A DNA stretch of 64,000 nt. It comes from Ectocarpus siliculosus. Taxonomy: Eukaryota; Sar; Phaeophyceae; Ectocarpales; Ectocarpaceae. Made by a program: the position numbers and the translations under genes. The notes under the pieces were generated by a model that saw only the letters and a program-made list of their open reading frames with translations, had not been told where the DNA came from and did no database searches. The stretch spans positions 1,050,408 through 1,114,407 of the forward strand of contig FN648069.1 in assembly GCA_000310025.1 (NCBI GenBank). The letters run 5' to 3'. Below are positions 52,201-63,281 of the stretch, one piece after another; the first letter of the stretch is position 1; every line of letters starts with the position of its first letter.

Positions 52201-55200
52201 AGTGCCCCTAATGTGTGTTGTTCTTCTTCGGGGATTTTTCTAAACTAGCGGTAGGGTGTGCCCTCTTCGTGGTTTCGGCTAGTTTCGTACGAATCCCCAA
52301 GCCCTCATTCGCCGAGCGACATCGGAACGCCAAACGCTGACTTCGACGCATTTCTTTTCACTAAAACCTGAACGCAAAGGAGGCTGAGGCTACCTTGGCT
52401 GCGATGAAGGAGTTCGAGGCTCCGGCGTCTCACGAGCTTGTTCCGAAACCCGCTCGCGCCTCCTCACCGATCTGGAACTACGGAGTAAAGTTGAAGGACC
52501 GTTCGAGAGGCAAATGGGCCTTCGCTTGCTTTGGCAGTACGGTGTGCAGGGCCAGAAGCAAGAACGGTGTGTTTATTGCCATCTCCAAGCGAACGGGGTC
52601 GAACGCCCTGGACCACGTGAAGCACAAGCACGGCGCAGGTGAGCAGTGAAATACCAGCGCAAATCGAAAATTCAGCCGGTCCTTTTAGGCAGTTGGGTTT
52701 TTGTTCATGGATGTTTGCTATGGAATTTCTACGGTCATCCTTGGAGTAAGGGATTTGACTGAAATATAGTCATGAGCCGTAGCTTACATGTAAGGCGCTT
52801 GCACAGCAGAAAGCAACAACAAGCAGACGAGGATAAGCCTGTATGTCCGCCGTTCGAAACAACGAAAGCCTCTCGCTTGTGCTCAGCGTCGAACCCGTGT
52901 GTATCCTGGTTCGGGTGTCAGGTGTGTTTTGAGGTAAAAAAATCCTCGCCGTCTTTGCCTCTCGCATACATACACACACGCACCTACAGCGTCGAGTTCT
53001 CCCTTCCCCTGCTCCCGTTCTTTCTTGTCAATAGGGACTCCACCCTTTTCATGATTGCCGATATCGAATGCAAGCTACGTTAGAAGTTTATTCTGTGCCT
53101 TGTGTTTGGTAGGTTTTGTCTCAAGTGTTTGTCAGACCACAAGCCTAGTACCGGAAGCATGTGGTTGTTACTTTTGGGTCAAACTACTTTTTGCGTTTTT
53201 GCTTCTCTTTTGTTCTTGGCAAGACATGCATGCGGACGGCGTGGGTGTAAATCGTTTTTCGGACCAAAATGTGTGCTGTGTACATTAAAGGTATCTTTTA
53301 TCAACATCCAAAAGCATTGATACTGAAGTACCTCCCGCCTCACAATGTTTTAAAACTCAGATTTCATGCCTCTCGCCACAACCCGAAACGGTTCGCAGGG
53401 GCCTCTACGAACGTTATATCCGCTCAGGCGATGGCAGACCTGTGTGTGCAAAAGCCCAGCCCGTTCACCAGATTTTTCGACAACGAGCTGTCTCGGGCGT
53501 TGGAATGGGTCCAGCGGCACGTGATCGAGTGTTGCTCGCCTCTAACGCTCGGCGAGACCGAGGGAGTGAAGACAAGCGTGCTGCTGTCCGCTCGAAGCTT
53601 CGCCCCCAGCCGCATCCGCAAGCAAGAAGTGAAGAGGATGGTGGTCGAGTGCTATGCCGCTACCGCTGCCCAATTCAAGGAGGAGATGGCCACTGAGGTG
53701 GCGGGCGTGCCGTGTCTGCACCTCAGCCTCGAACTGTGGGTTGACAAGTCATCGAGCTTGAAATACATGGGTGAGCAGCAGAGGGTGACCGATATCGCTG
53801 TAGCGGTCTATCTTGCCCTAGCGTGTGTCACGATACCTGAGGTAGCGATGCCCCTCCCCGTTTGGTCTCGTCGCTGTTTTCAAGTGTTGATACGAAAGAA
53901 ACCCAATGTGTACATGTATTTCCGCCGAGCTGTAATTATTTAGTTGGCCGGTGTTCCCGATGACACCGTTCACTCTCATTGAACTAATGAACAACGTTTG
54001 AACGTCTTCGCTTTCAATCGATTGCAGGTGTTCGGTTTTTCTACGTCAACTCTGTCTGGCAACTGAAGTCCTACCTCCTCGCCGTTCGGCAGTTCAACCC
54101 TACGCCGGAGACGCTCAAGAATGAACGTCTCTCTGAGCTCCTCGAGAAGTACGTCTTCGCCGTGCTCGAGGAGTTCGGCATCGACGCGTCGCTGCTGTTC
54201 TCAGCAACAAGCGATGCCGGCGGCGACGTCAAGCGCCTGTGCAGTGTGCTGCTCCCGGGGCTACGGGAGTGGTGCGTGTGCCACATGCTCAGCGATTCTC
54301 TGGCCGAGGTGCGCGTCTTTGAGGCTGCGCACAACAACAGCTCTCTTGCTTGAGCAGGAAATGCTTGTACTCCTCCGAGTTGTATATGAGCATAGTCAGT
54401 CGCGTGTCTTGTACTAGTGCAACCAACGATGGTCGTGCGGCGCAACGGCTTGCGTTTCGCGGGGAGATTGCCGCCGTCGGTAACTGTTCCAAAATCCTCC
54501 CATGCTCTTTGCTTTGCTATTTTCTCTTGGATGAAAAGCATTTTCCCCTCGCGGAGACTGGCCCAGGGTTTGGGTGGTTATTTTGATTTTCCCCAGGGTT
54601 TAACACATGGTGAAAGAAACACTCCCCCCCTCCTGCTAGGGTGAAGCCCTGCAGAGCGTGAACAGCGCAGATTTCCCCCCCTCCCCTAAGGGGGCGTTTC
54701 CCGTCGCGGCACCTTCTCTTTTTCATGACACACCCCCGCTAGAGTTTGCTCTTGGGCATATTTTTGCATCGTGTTGGACGACCCGCCCACCCGGCCGAGT
54801 CAAACGCAAATTTGCGCACTTTGATATGAATGTTCAAATATATTATTTTTACATTTTGTGGGTCGCGTTTGCACATTGAAACCGCAGGCCGTCGGTACTT
54901 GCGTGGGCCCACAACAGCCGGGCGGTCGTGCCGCACGCAACGTGGTCATGGCGGTGAAGAAAGCCGTGGAGCGCGTTCGCAAGTCTCCCGCTTCAAAGGT
55001 GAATGTAACGTTCATGATTGTTTTTCTCCTTGTGCGTCTGGTTGTGTCTTGGTACATATCACAGGGTGAAGTACACCTGGAATGAGCGAGGGGTAGAGAC
55101 TCCTCTACAGCGTCTCCTGTGATGGGAAGTCATGGCATCTGCGCCTGGTTGGGTCCGCATGTGCGTTGCATTGAGTCGTCGTTTGCGTGTTACATTTTAC

Positions 55201-56554
55201 GTCCCTTACGGATGAAGATCCCACCGCCCCCCCCCCCCCACACTCAAAACAGGATATCTTTACGGAGGAGCAAGTTATTCAGTTCTCGCAGTGCTCGAAC
55301 CGCAAGGTGGTCAACGCGGCACCGCAGCGGTGGTCTGGTGTGACCGGCGCCCTCGAGGCAACCGTCACCAACCGCGCTGCCATCAACGGGGTGTACGCCG
55401 AGGAAGGGGAGGACAGCCCGCTGTCGCCGCATGTGCACGAGATCGACGAGCTGTATTCCCTCATCCAGCCGGTTGCGGAGGTCATCGCTACGTGCCAGCA
55501 AACCCACTTCCCCACGGGGCAAGCTGCTGTGCTCGGCCTGGCGGCACTCAAGCTCAGCACCTTGAACGCCGACGCCCCGCTCGACATCCTTACCCCGGCG
55601 AGCAAGCCGACACAGGGTGCGACGGAGGGCGCTGGCGGCGAGCAACGAACGACCGCAAGGGCGCACAAGGACCTGACCCGAGTGGGTCGCGAGGCTCGCG
55701 AACACCTCGCTTCGGCCCTGCACTGGCGGGACTTCGACAAGCGTTATAAGTCAACCGTGGCCAAGAGCACGGGCTTGGTGTTCGACATGCAGATGGGGCT
55801 GCACCCGTGCACGGCCGACCTCCAGTACGTTAGCAGGCTCGCCCCGACGGAAGGGCATGCCGCGGTCGTCAAGAAGAACATCACCGACAAGATCATTGCC
55901 TTGGCTGCGAAGCTGGCGGACAAGAAGGCAGAACGCAAGGGGATTGAAGCGGAGCAGGGCGAGCCGGCCGCGAAGCGGGCGCCCCAGGCGTCTGCTCCCG
56001 GCAACACGTACCCAATGTTCGCCAGCGCCCGATACCACAAGGAGGCGACGACCACTGCGATTATGGCAGGCCTCGGACTCATCGCGACCAGGGATGAGGG
56101 GACGAGCGCGTCGCCTATAGAGCGCGCTCGCGCCGAGCTCGAGACGCTGAGAAGCGCAAGCGACGATGCACTGTTCGGCGACACGAGCTGCGAGGGCGTG
56201 CTCAACTGGTGGAAGAGAAAGGAGCACTCGTACCCACTCCTGGCTAGGGTAGCGCGCGTCGTCTTCGCCGCCCCCGCGTCGGTGATGGTGCAGGAGCGCG
56301 ATTTAGGTTCCGCTGGGCGCATGATGACGTCATCGAGGAGCACCGGTGATGCCAAGTACGTGGAGATGGTCCTCTTTCTGCACGGTAACGTGGACCTCCT
56401 TCCGGAGATCATCCCAGAGCTGCCAGCCGACGGAGTTAACGGAGTCCAAACCAAGATTCCCGGGCGGTTGTCCAACCCCATGCTGGAGCTGCACGCGCTT
56501 GATGGCGAGTTCGGCCCGGTGGACCTTACCAACGACGACGAAAGCGAGGGATAA
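49297..56554 (+). CDS. hAT transposase-like protein with BED-like finger and UBL/PB1-like N-terminal segment (5' partial)
   Basis: Ten exons: 49297-49404, 49834-49898, 50334-50488 (GC donor, GAG|GCAAGA), 50692-50869, 51999-52045, 52380-52638, 53399-53770, 54028-54308, 54888-54998 and 55253-56554; 958 residues from the first full codon, all phases consistent. Upstream exon(s) are missing. Exons 1-2 encode a ubiquitin/PB1-like stretch (KLLVEVNDDQTKKMRVIL then GCSVRDLQAAVQERL). Exons 3-5 encode a Gly/Ala/Ser-rich linker. Exon 6 is BED-like: W..GVKL, C-x5-C, then LDHVKHKHG. Exons 7-8 resemble the hAT RNase H-like core (LELWVDKSSSLKYMGVRFFY, then SATSDAGGDVKRLC). The last exon ends with an hATC-like dimerisation region (VLNWWKRKEHSYPLLARVAR then APASVMVQERD). 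hAT proteins bind and cut transposon ends in the nucleus. Whether this copy is active or domesticated is unknown. Confidence 0.82.
51240..51998. repeat. Repeat related to the 57-59 kb element, inside an intron of the hAT-like gene
   Basis: About 51240-51600 is a degenerate tandem repeat built on AACTAGTTGCCCACG and TGTCCGTAGGCA. About 51735-51990 matches 57.7-58.0 kb and 59.57-59.71 kb (for example GTGGTGAACCRCACCCATCT, ACGCACACACCAC and GGCCAGCAAACAGACGGA). The short exon 51999-52045 starts at its right end. Confidence 0.6.
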
Positions 56555-57148
56555 GGGCGGCGCGGCGAGACGCCGGAGACCGGGCTTTTTATGTGCATAT
56601 TTGCGTACCCGTTTTGGATAGAGGGGGTGCAGATTGATAAGAGCGTTGTGTCAAACCAGGAATTGGGTTCCCAACGAGGGAAAATGACATTGCTTTTCAC
56701 CATGTGTGGCAGACAGCGGAAGGTACAGCCTGTACTGGGTGCTAGCGCGGTGTTGGTTGCGAGAGAGTACTCTGGGGCGGCTTTGTCTACGCTCGTGGTG
56801 GTACTCGTGAATTTTGAGCAGACGATAGGCCGGCAGGGCATGAGGGTGTGGCGGGTTTCTCTCTGTGTTTGAGAAGAATGTGTGTATTTGTGTTTTGTGT
56901 GGAGATCAGAGGTCATGTGTATGCTTGGACATCCGCAATCCGTGTTGCCTATTCCCTTCCACTACCTTACCGTTACAATAGCCTTTCCCATGCCACCCAG
57001 ACGTGACTAAAAAATGTGATGTAGTAGTCCCGCGGGAGTGGGCTCATGAGAACATAGAGTCATCTAGTTTTTTTTTGGTCTTCACGTCAAATCAGCGCTC
57101 ACCGCACTTGTGCCGTTTACTCCAACCCGTGGTCACACAGAAGGGTTC
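56555..57148. other. 3' flank of the hAT-like gene
   Basis: Pyrimidine/purine-mixed flank with no recognised gene. An open plus-strand frame (56591-56872) has no family match and lies in the likely 3' UTR. Confidence 0.5.
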
Positions 57149-57228
57149 CACACCCTGTACAACTTTAACTAATAACTAACTAAGTTAGTTGTTTGCCAGA
57201 CAACTATCGGCTAGTTGTTCGTAAACAC

Positions 57229-57606
57229 CTAGGTGCGCGCGCTCCTGAAAGAGTAGTCATCTACAGCCAACTAGGTGCGCACGCTCCTGGATTAGGAGTC
57301 ATCTACAGCCAACTAGGTGCGCACGCTCCTGAAAGAGTAGTCATCTACAGCCAACTTGGTGCGCACACTCCTGGAAGAGTAGGTGTCTGCAGCCAACTAG
57401 GTGCGCACGCTCCTGAAAGAGTAGGTGTCTGCAGCCAACTAGGTGCGCACCCTCCTGGAAGAGTAGGTGTCTGCAGCCAACCAGGTGCGCACCCTCCTAG
57501 AAGAGTAGGTGTCTGCAGCCAACTAGGTGCGCACCCTCCTGGAAGAGTAGGTGTCCGCAGCCAACTAGGTGCGGACCGTCCTGGAAGAGTAGGTGTCTGC
57601 AGCCAA
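57229..57606. repeat. 42-bp tandem array, nine units
   Basis: Nine units of exactly 42 bp, each beginning CTAGGTGCGCAC and ending in CAGCCAA, with a variable half reading GAGTAGTCATCTA or GAGTAGGTGTCTG. Because 42 is a multiple of three, open frames with a 14-residue repeat appear on both strands. I judge these non-coding. Confidence 0.9.
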
Positions 57607-58411
57607 CTAGGTGCCTGGGCAGTTGTCAATATAGAACATGTTCACGTTGTTTGTTGCCCGGGCAATTGTCAACCACAGAATCGCACACACTAACACCCAA
57701 ACATAGACAGACACGGGCAGATGTCAAAATAGAACAGTTAGCTGCCGGCGCAGCAGGGGACTACTGCAGACCACGCAGTCGCACCCACAGATACACACGG
57801 ATGGGCAGGTGTCAACAGTCAATACAGAACAGCTGCCGGCGCAGTAGACTACCACCGCACACCACGCACTCTCTCACACACCACCCGACGAGCGAACAAG
57901 CGCACCACATGGCGGCGCATGGCGGCGGCTGTTCCACCAACCGACCCTACGCCAGCACCACCAGCACCACCAGCAGATGGTGGCCAGCAAACAGACGGAG
58001 GGATTGGTTCGTCGGAAGAAGAGGCAGTGACGGTCGATGATGCATGTTCAATTAGTTTTTTTCACGACCCAGTATAATACGCGGATGTTGTTTGGCAGGT
58101 CTCCCTCGCATAGGAGAGAGCTCCTGGCCATCTGGCTAGGTTGGCGTGTCATGCTCGCGGATCATCACACAGCATGCTTGCGTGTATTGTGGTTCGTTTC
58201 ACCAGGAATAGATCGATAAAGGTTCACAAGGTGTAAGGTTTGGCTGACCTTCCTTGTCTGCACCCCTTTCTGCGCAGAAACAACCTCTCACTGCTACTAC
58301 CACTGTTAATGCGTTCTCCTTGTAATTCCAGGACAGACTATCAACTCTAACTAATAAGCCAGCTAAGTTAGTTGTTAGACAGACAACCACCGGCTAGTTG
58401 TTCGTAAACAC

Positions 58412-58831
58412 CTAGGTGCGCACGATTCTGGACTAGTAGTCATCTACAGCCAACTAGGTGCGCACAAATCTGAACCAGTAGGTGTCCTCAGCCAACTAGG
58501 TGCGCACGCCCCTGAAAGAGTAGTCATCTACAGCCAACTAGGTGCGCACGCTCCTGAAAGAGTAGTCATCTACAGCCAACTAGGTGCGCACGCCCCTGAA
58601 AGAGTAGTCATCTACAGCCAACTAGGTGCGCACTCTCCTGAAAGAGTACGTGTCTGCAGCCAACTAGGTGCGCACGCTCCTGAAAGAGTAGTCATCTACA
58701 GCCAACTAGGTGCGCACACTCCTGAAGGAGTAGGTGTCTGCAGCCAACTAGGTGCGCACCCTCCTGAAAGAGTAGGTGTCTGCAGCCAACTAGGTGCGCA
58801 CCCTCCTGGAAGAGTAGGTGTCTGGCAAACA
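58412..58831. repeat. 42-bp tandem array, ten units
   Basis: Ten units of the same 42-bp repeat as at 57229-57606, in the same orientation, ending near the right terminal inverted repeat. The two unit types (ATCTACAGCC and GTGTCTGCAGCC) are interspersed, as expected from unequal exchange. Confidence 0.9.
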
Positions 58832-58862
58832 ACTACCACCTAAAGTAGTTGTACAGGGTGTG

Positions 58863-60430
58863 AAGGGTTCCTCTCCCTGAGGCCGCCTACCCACCCCTCC
58901 TGCCGTACTTTGCCTTCGATTTTTGATGCGAGAAGAGTTCAGCACGCTTTTTCCTCTGTGTACGCACGAACTAGCACTTTCCACCCAGGCCAGGAACATC
59001 TAGGGGTGCTTCAAGATGAAAAATGAAGGCAGACAGCAGGACAGCCCACAGCTGGCCTCCAGCTGCTAGTCGTGACGTTCCAAACCTCCAACAGCTCGAA
59101 CATCTGACGTGTTTTAACTCGAAGAGCCCAGTGAACCACACCCAACCAAGAGACAACAAATACGAGTGAGGGTATTCATTCTGCTGTAACCGATGCTGCT
59201 TTTTTAATGGCAGCACGACGTGATAGAACGAAGAAGATGACGCAGATCACGTGAGACATACTTCTACATGTTTTTGTGCGGCGATCGGAAGTGGCACAGA
59301 TCAACGTTAACGAGAAACGCGCACCTGTGATCAACGTCAACGTGTACTGGACAACGCATAGTTGTACAGATTTTCATCAGGTTGTTGGTTGTTGACGTAG
59401 TACTCGTGGAGGTTCTCCGCCCAAGAGGTGATCGGGATTCAACTTGTTGGTCAGGCTTTTCTTGTTGCCTGCGGGTGCGATAAGCTACCTGTGCACTTAG
59501 CCAAGAATAGAAGCGCTGGGCGCAGCTTCACCTATCGTTGTACAGCACAGGAGCAGAGGGGAGAAATCCGGACCCTGACAGCGTCGTGGTGAACCACACC
59601 CATCTCCACATGAATGGAAGAAACACAATACACGCACACACCACCCATAGGCTTCATGCCAGCTGCTGTCACAACATCAATTGCTGTAGTGTGGCAGTGC
59701 ATACACATAAATAGGAAGTCGTTGGAATCGGGAAAGGGCAACGAAGTACAAAATACTTCGACGTGGCGCAACGTGGTCCCTACCCCAAACCTACGCCACG
59801 AATAAAAAAACTGGGAGGCAGACGGGGTCCTTTTCAACGAGCCAACTCATCGCTCTTCGGCCTTTGCGCACTGCCTCGATTTGAATGTCTCATTCGACCT
59901 ATGCATACGCAATACCATCAAGGAACGAACCTTCTGCTACCTTCTCCCATCTCTTTCCCTCTCGCCGTCCTCTCTGGTACGGCTGACAGCAAAAAAACGA
60001 CGCATCCTTCTGGTCTAGAGCGTTAAACTATCGATGTTTCTTCGCCTCCTGCTCTGTGATTTGATACTGCTGTATCGCACATGTTGGAGTTACTGCACAA
60101 AGGGTGTGCGCTTAAAAAGCAGAACCAACATCTAATTCGATATCCGCACAAGCGTCGAATCGATGGCACAGATCTGAGATAATATCAAGTTCAGTAAGTG
60201 CGGATAATTTTTGACTACAAACACAGTTTCCGAATCGATAGGACACCCGTGCGTTTGCTCCCACGTTTACGTTTGTTGCACAGGTTTCTCAAAATAGTTG
60301 TTTGTAGGCGAACTTGTTGCGCACGTTTCTCATACATTAGTTGTCTGGCAGTCAATTACCCGCAGCTACAGTGATTCTTTTCATCCATTTTGACGTTCAT
60401 TTGTTGCCGTTCGTTCTCCCACCGCCGCAG
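58863..60430. other. Intergenic DNA with repeat remnants
   Basis: No gene recognised. 59570-59710 resembles 51826-51960 (CGTCGTGGTGAACCACACCC, then ACGCACACACCAC). 60275-60360 holds a single remnant of the AACTTGTTGCGCACG-type repeat. Confidence 0.5.
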
Positions 60431-63070
60431 CCGCCACCACACTGGCAGCAGCCGGAGGGGCCGCATATCTTTCTCCTGCGCCGACAAAAGAAAACAGCGG
60501 AGCAGGTTCTCCCACTCTCAGAAACGGTGAAGGAGAACAGGAGTTGACCCACAAGATCTCCTACACCGTGGCCGGCATGCCTCGTCCGGACGGCAGCGGC
60601 CGGGACAGAAGGGGGCCCCGTGAGGGAGCGGTGAAAGTGTCCACAGCCTGGGCCCTGAAAGACCTCAAGGTTTGCTGTGGTGGTGCTCCTTCGGTGTTTA
60701 TGTCGTTAGTTTTGACGGGGTAGGCGGAAATTTTTCAATTCCTCACGTTCAGCGTACGTGGGTTCCGGTAGATGAAACCCAGAATCGATCTCGACAACAG
60801 CAAGCTTAGCTGCAGTGTGGAGTGCGCTATAGCCTTGGCAACTTGTTCGTTCCGACTTGAATGCGGCCTCCGTGTGAGTCGTCGGGTGTCCCTTTCTTAA
60901 CGTTGTTGGTTATTGGCTTAGTATTACGTTTACGATATGTTTGGGTTGCTCGCTGAGCATTTGGAGCGTGGGAGACATCGCCGAGCTTGGCAGACGCGAT
61001 TTACTTCGCGGGACCTTCAGCAACGGCTCTATTTCTTCACCACCTCAAGCAAGGGGGACGCCCAGTCGCCACCGTGTCGATGCATAAGGATCGCCGCTGT
61101 ACACCGTTGTTCCCTCGCAATATCTTGTGCGGTTAACGTTGGCATTTTTCTGTCGCGACCCACATCACGGTCCGTGTCCCGCGTTCCCTCTCCTAGGTTC
61201 ATCTGCATTTTCTTTCCCCACATGCCTCCTCCAAACCCGTGTAAGCTCCGGTGTAGAATCAAGCTGCCGCGGGGCACTCGTCACGCACTACTGCTGTGCG
61301 CGATCAGAGTATTGTCGGCAGGGGGGTGCGCGCACTTCCGACAATCCTGCCGCCTTTTTCACCCACCGCACAGCGCGCGATCGCGAAAGCTGAAGGCGTC
61401 GCCCTCACTGCGGACACGAACCCCGCCTCCGTCGCCTCTGGGTCTGAGGCTCTCATCAACATCAAGGTCACGGTTGCACCCAACATCACGGTGAGACGTG
61501 TATCTTTGTGTCGGTCTGTTTATGCGGGGTTATTGATGTATGTAGGCATCGGCTGGCCAATGATAAGACGTCAGTACTATGCACGGCGATAAAACACGCT
61601 ACCATGCTTCTAGCGTCTGGCTCGCCCGGTGTGTATGTGTGTATACTTACCATGAGGTTTCGGAATGAGCATAGGACGTGTGGGAATTTGCTTTATACGA
61701 CGGGCGGTAGCAGCCGGTGTTTTTCCTTGCGCTCTGTTCCCGTCTTTCCCCCATTGCACAAACATCGCATCCTAAGCCTGGGTTTGACCCGTCGGGTTTT
61801 CGTCCACCACTCTCGGAGGCTTTGTTTTTGAAGATATTTCTTGACACCCGGCCAATCACGTCGATCGTTTCATGAATTGAGACCCCAACAACATCGTTGC
61901 GAAGCGCCACACGATGATCTGAGCGTCTCCGTGTCTTCGGGGTCTTGCTCCTACCCTTCGGCGATTGTAGGTTCCGTTGACGGTTGGCCCCACGCAGACG
62001 GTGAGGGACCTGTGGGGCATGGTTAGCCGCGCAGCCAGAGCCGCGAGTTCCGCTACCGTCGCCAACGTCGCAGCTCAAGCCGACCAATCAGGATCGTGCG
62101 CTGATGCGGAGGCTGACAAAGCGGCTACGGCTGCAGCGGTCGTGGCAGCGGCAGCAGCCGCGGCGGCCGAAGGCTCTGGCCCAGGAGGTGAAAATAATGT
62201 CCAGGGCGACATCGTCGATATGTAATCTAAGCGAGAAATATCTTATGCACGCTCATGTGGTTGGCGGAGGCCCTCCACAGAGCCTAGTGCCCGCCATGGT
62301 GCCGGTGAAATCGGGTAACTAAGATGAGAGGAACCACGACACACGCCAACCGCCTTTCACCAACCTCGCAAGCTCTTCTCTCTAGCTTGTGTACGACTAT
62401 ATCCTCAATAGCGCCGGGCGCCCGCTGTGGTTACATTACTCTGAGGCCCCCCTAGTGTACAAATCCGGACGTTTATGTTTCGGACATCCTCGAAGGAGAT
62501 GCCCATTTTTCGATGGGCCTATAATCGTGCGTTAATTGCCGATCTCCCCCGACGGTTTCACTACATGGCAGGAGGCGCTGTTGGTGGACCACACCAGCAC
62601 CACCTGAGAAGAGCAACACGTGTGCGATGTACAGTTCGAGACACCGGGCGACTCTGCCCGTTTTTTTTGTCAATATTGTATGTAGCGTACGCCCCCTATG
62701 GGACCGATTCCACCGTGCCCCCCCACGCTCTTCGCATCGATCGCGCAACATCCGAAAACAAGGTGTGGTTGGTGATGGCCAGGGGAGCGCAAAAGGCGTT
62801 GCTGCCGACGACAACAACAACAACGAGCCGTGCTCCCTGCCTCAGGGACAAGTCCTGATGCGGCACGAAGAGGGCGCCGGAAGGGCAGCAGCTTCGGCGG
62901 TAACCCTAGCGGAGATGACGACCGGGAGAACGTCGAGCAACCCGAGGGCCGCCCACGCTATCCCCGGGCTTCTGTGCGCGGAGGGCGCCGCCGGGGGCTT
63001 CCTGTGTTTCCCCGAGCCGACGCTGGGGGAAGACGGCTGCTGCCTTGAGGATGGCGAAGAGCTCGTCCTC
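60431..63070 (+). CDS. Unknown protein with ubiquitin-like-looking segments (partial gene model)
   Basis: Best-supported exons are 60431-60669 (acceptor CCGCCGCAG, donor AAG|GTTTGC), 61374-61490 (donor ACG|GTGAGA) and one starting at 61971 that either ends at the TAA 62223-62225 or splices at GGAG|GTGAAA (62189) to an exon ending at 63070 (CTC|GTGAGT). The first three join in frame. Two segments look like ubiquitin/PB1 folds: KISYTVAGMPRPDG...VSTAWALKDLKRAIAKAEG, and NIKVTVAPNITVPL then GPTQTVRDLWGMVSRA. Ala-rich sequence follows. The last exon has ...LGEDGCCLEDGEELVL, again like a ubiquitin-fold end. The V-RDL pattern resembles the N-terminal part of the hAT-like gene upstream, so this could be the start of a second such gene. 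Start and end are not resolved. Confidence 0.5.
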
Positions 63071-63081
63071 GTGAGTATTGA

Positions 63082-63281
63082 GTACCATAGATGACGCACT
63101 GTCACTTTCGAAGCTCGATTACGCCACAGCATTAGGAGCGGCGGTGGCAAGTATTGAAACCGTCGGACCGTCTCGAGAGCTTTCCGAAAACATTTCGTTT
63201 GATTCGTAGGTCTTCTTGCCCGTGGAGCAGTCGAGCTTTGAAAATTGGTCCAGGGGGGGGTGATTTCGTACGTCACCTACT
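63082..63281. mobile_element. MITE, family 1, copy 6 (diverged)
   Basis: The left arm is shortened (CACTTTCGAAGCTCGATTAC). The right arm is intact (TCGAGCTTTGAAAATTGGTC then CAGGGGGGG). It begins about 12 bp after the donor at 63071. Confidence 0.6.

Larger units (their letters stand above)
57149..58862. mobile_element. Non-autonomous DNA element with 16-bp perfect TIRs and 42-bp repeat arrays
   Basis: CACACCCTGTACAACT at 57149-57164 recurs as its exact complement at 58847-58862, and similarity continues outward (GGGTTCC / GGAACCC) and inward (GTAGTTGTTTGCCAGACA). The 1.7-kb interior has two arrays of one 42-bp unit, each introduced by CGGCTAGTTGTTCGTAAACA then CC. It has no plausible transposase. 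Terminal inverted repeats plus subterminal arrays are the form expected of an element mobilised in trans. Target-site duplication was not identified. Confidence 0.6.

Noticed and set aside
55744-56916. 390-codon minus-strand frame
   Set aside because: It is antisense to the conserved last exon of the hAT-like gene, which has recognisable hATC motifs.
57193-57693. 166-codon frame with a 14-residue repeat (SQLGAHAPERVGVC)
   Set aside because: The 42-bp unit is a multiple of three, so frames stay open by arithmetic. The array lies in a terminal-repeat element and also opens on the other strand.
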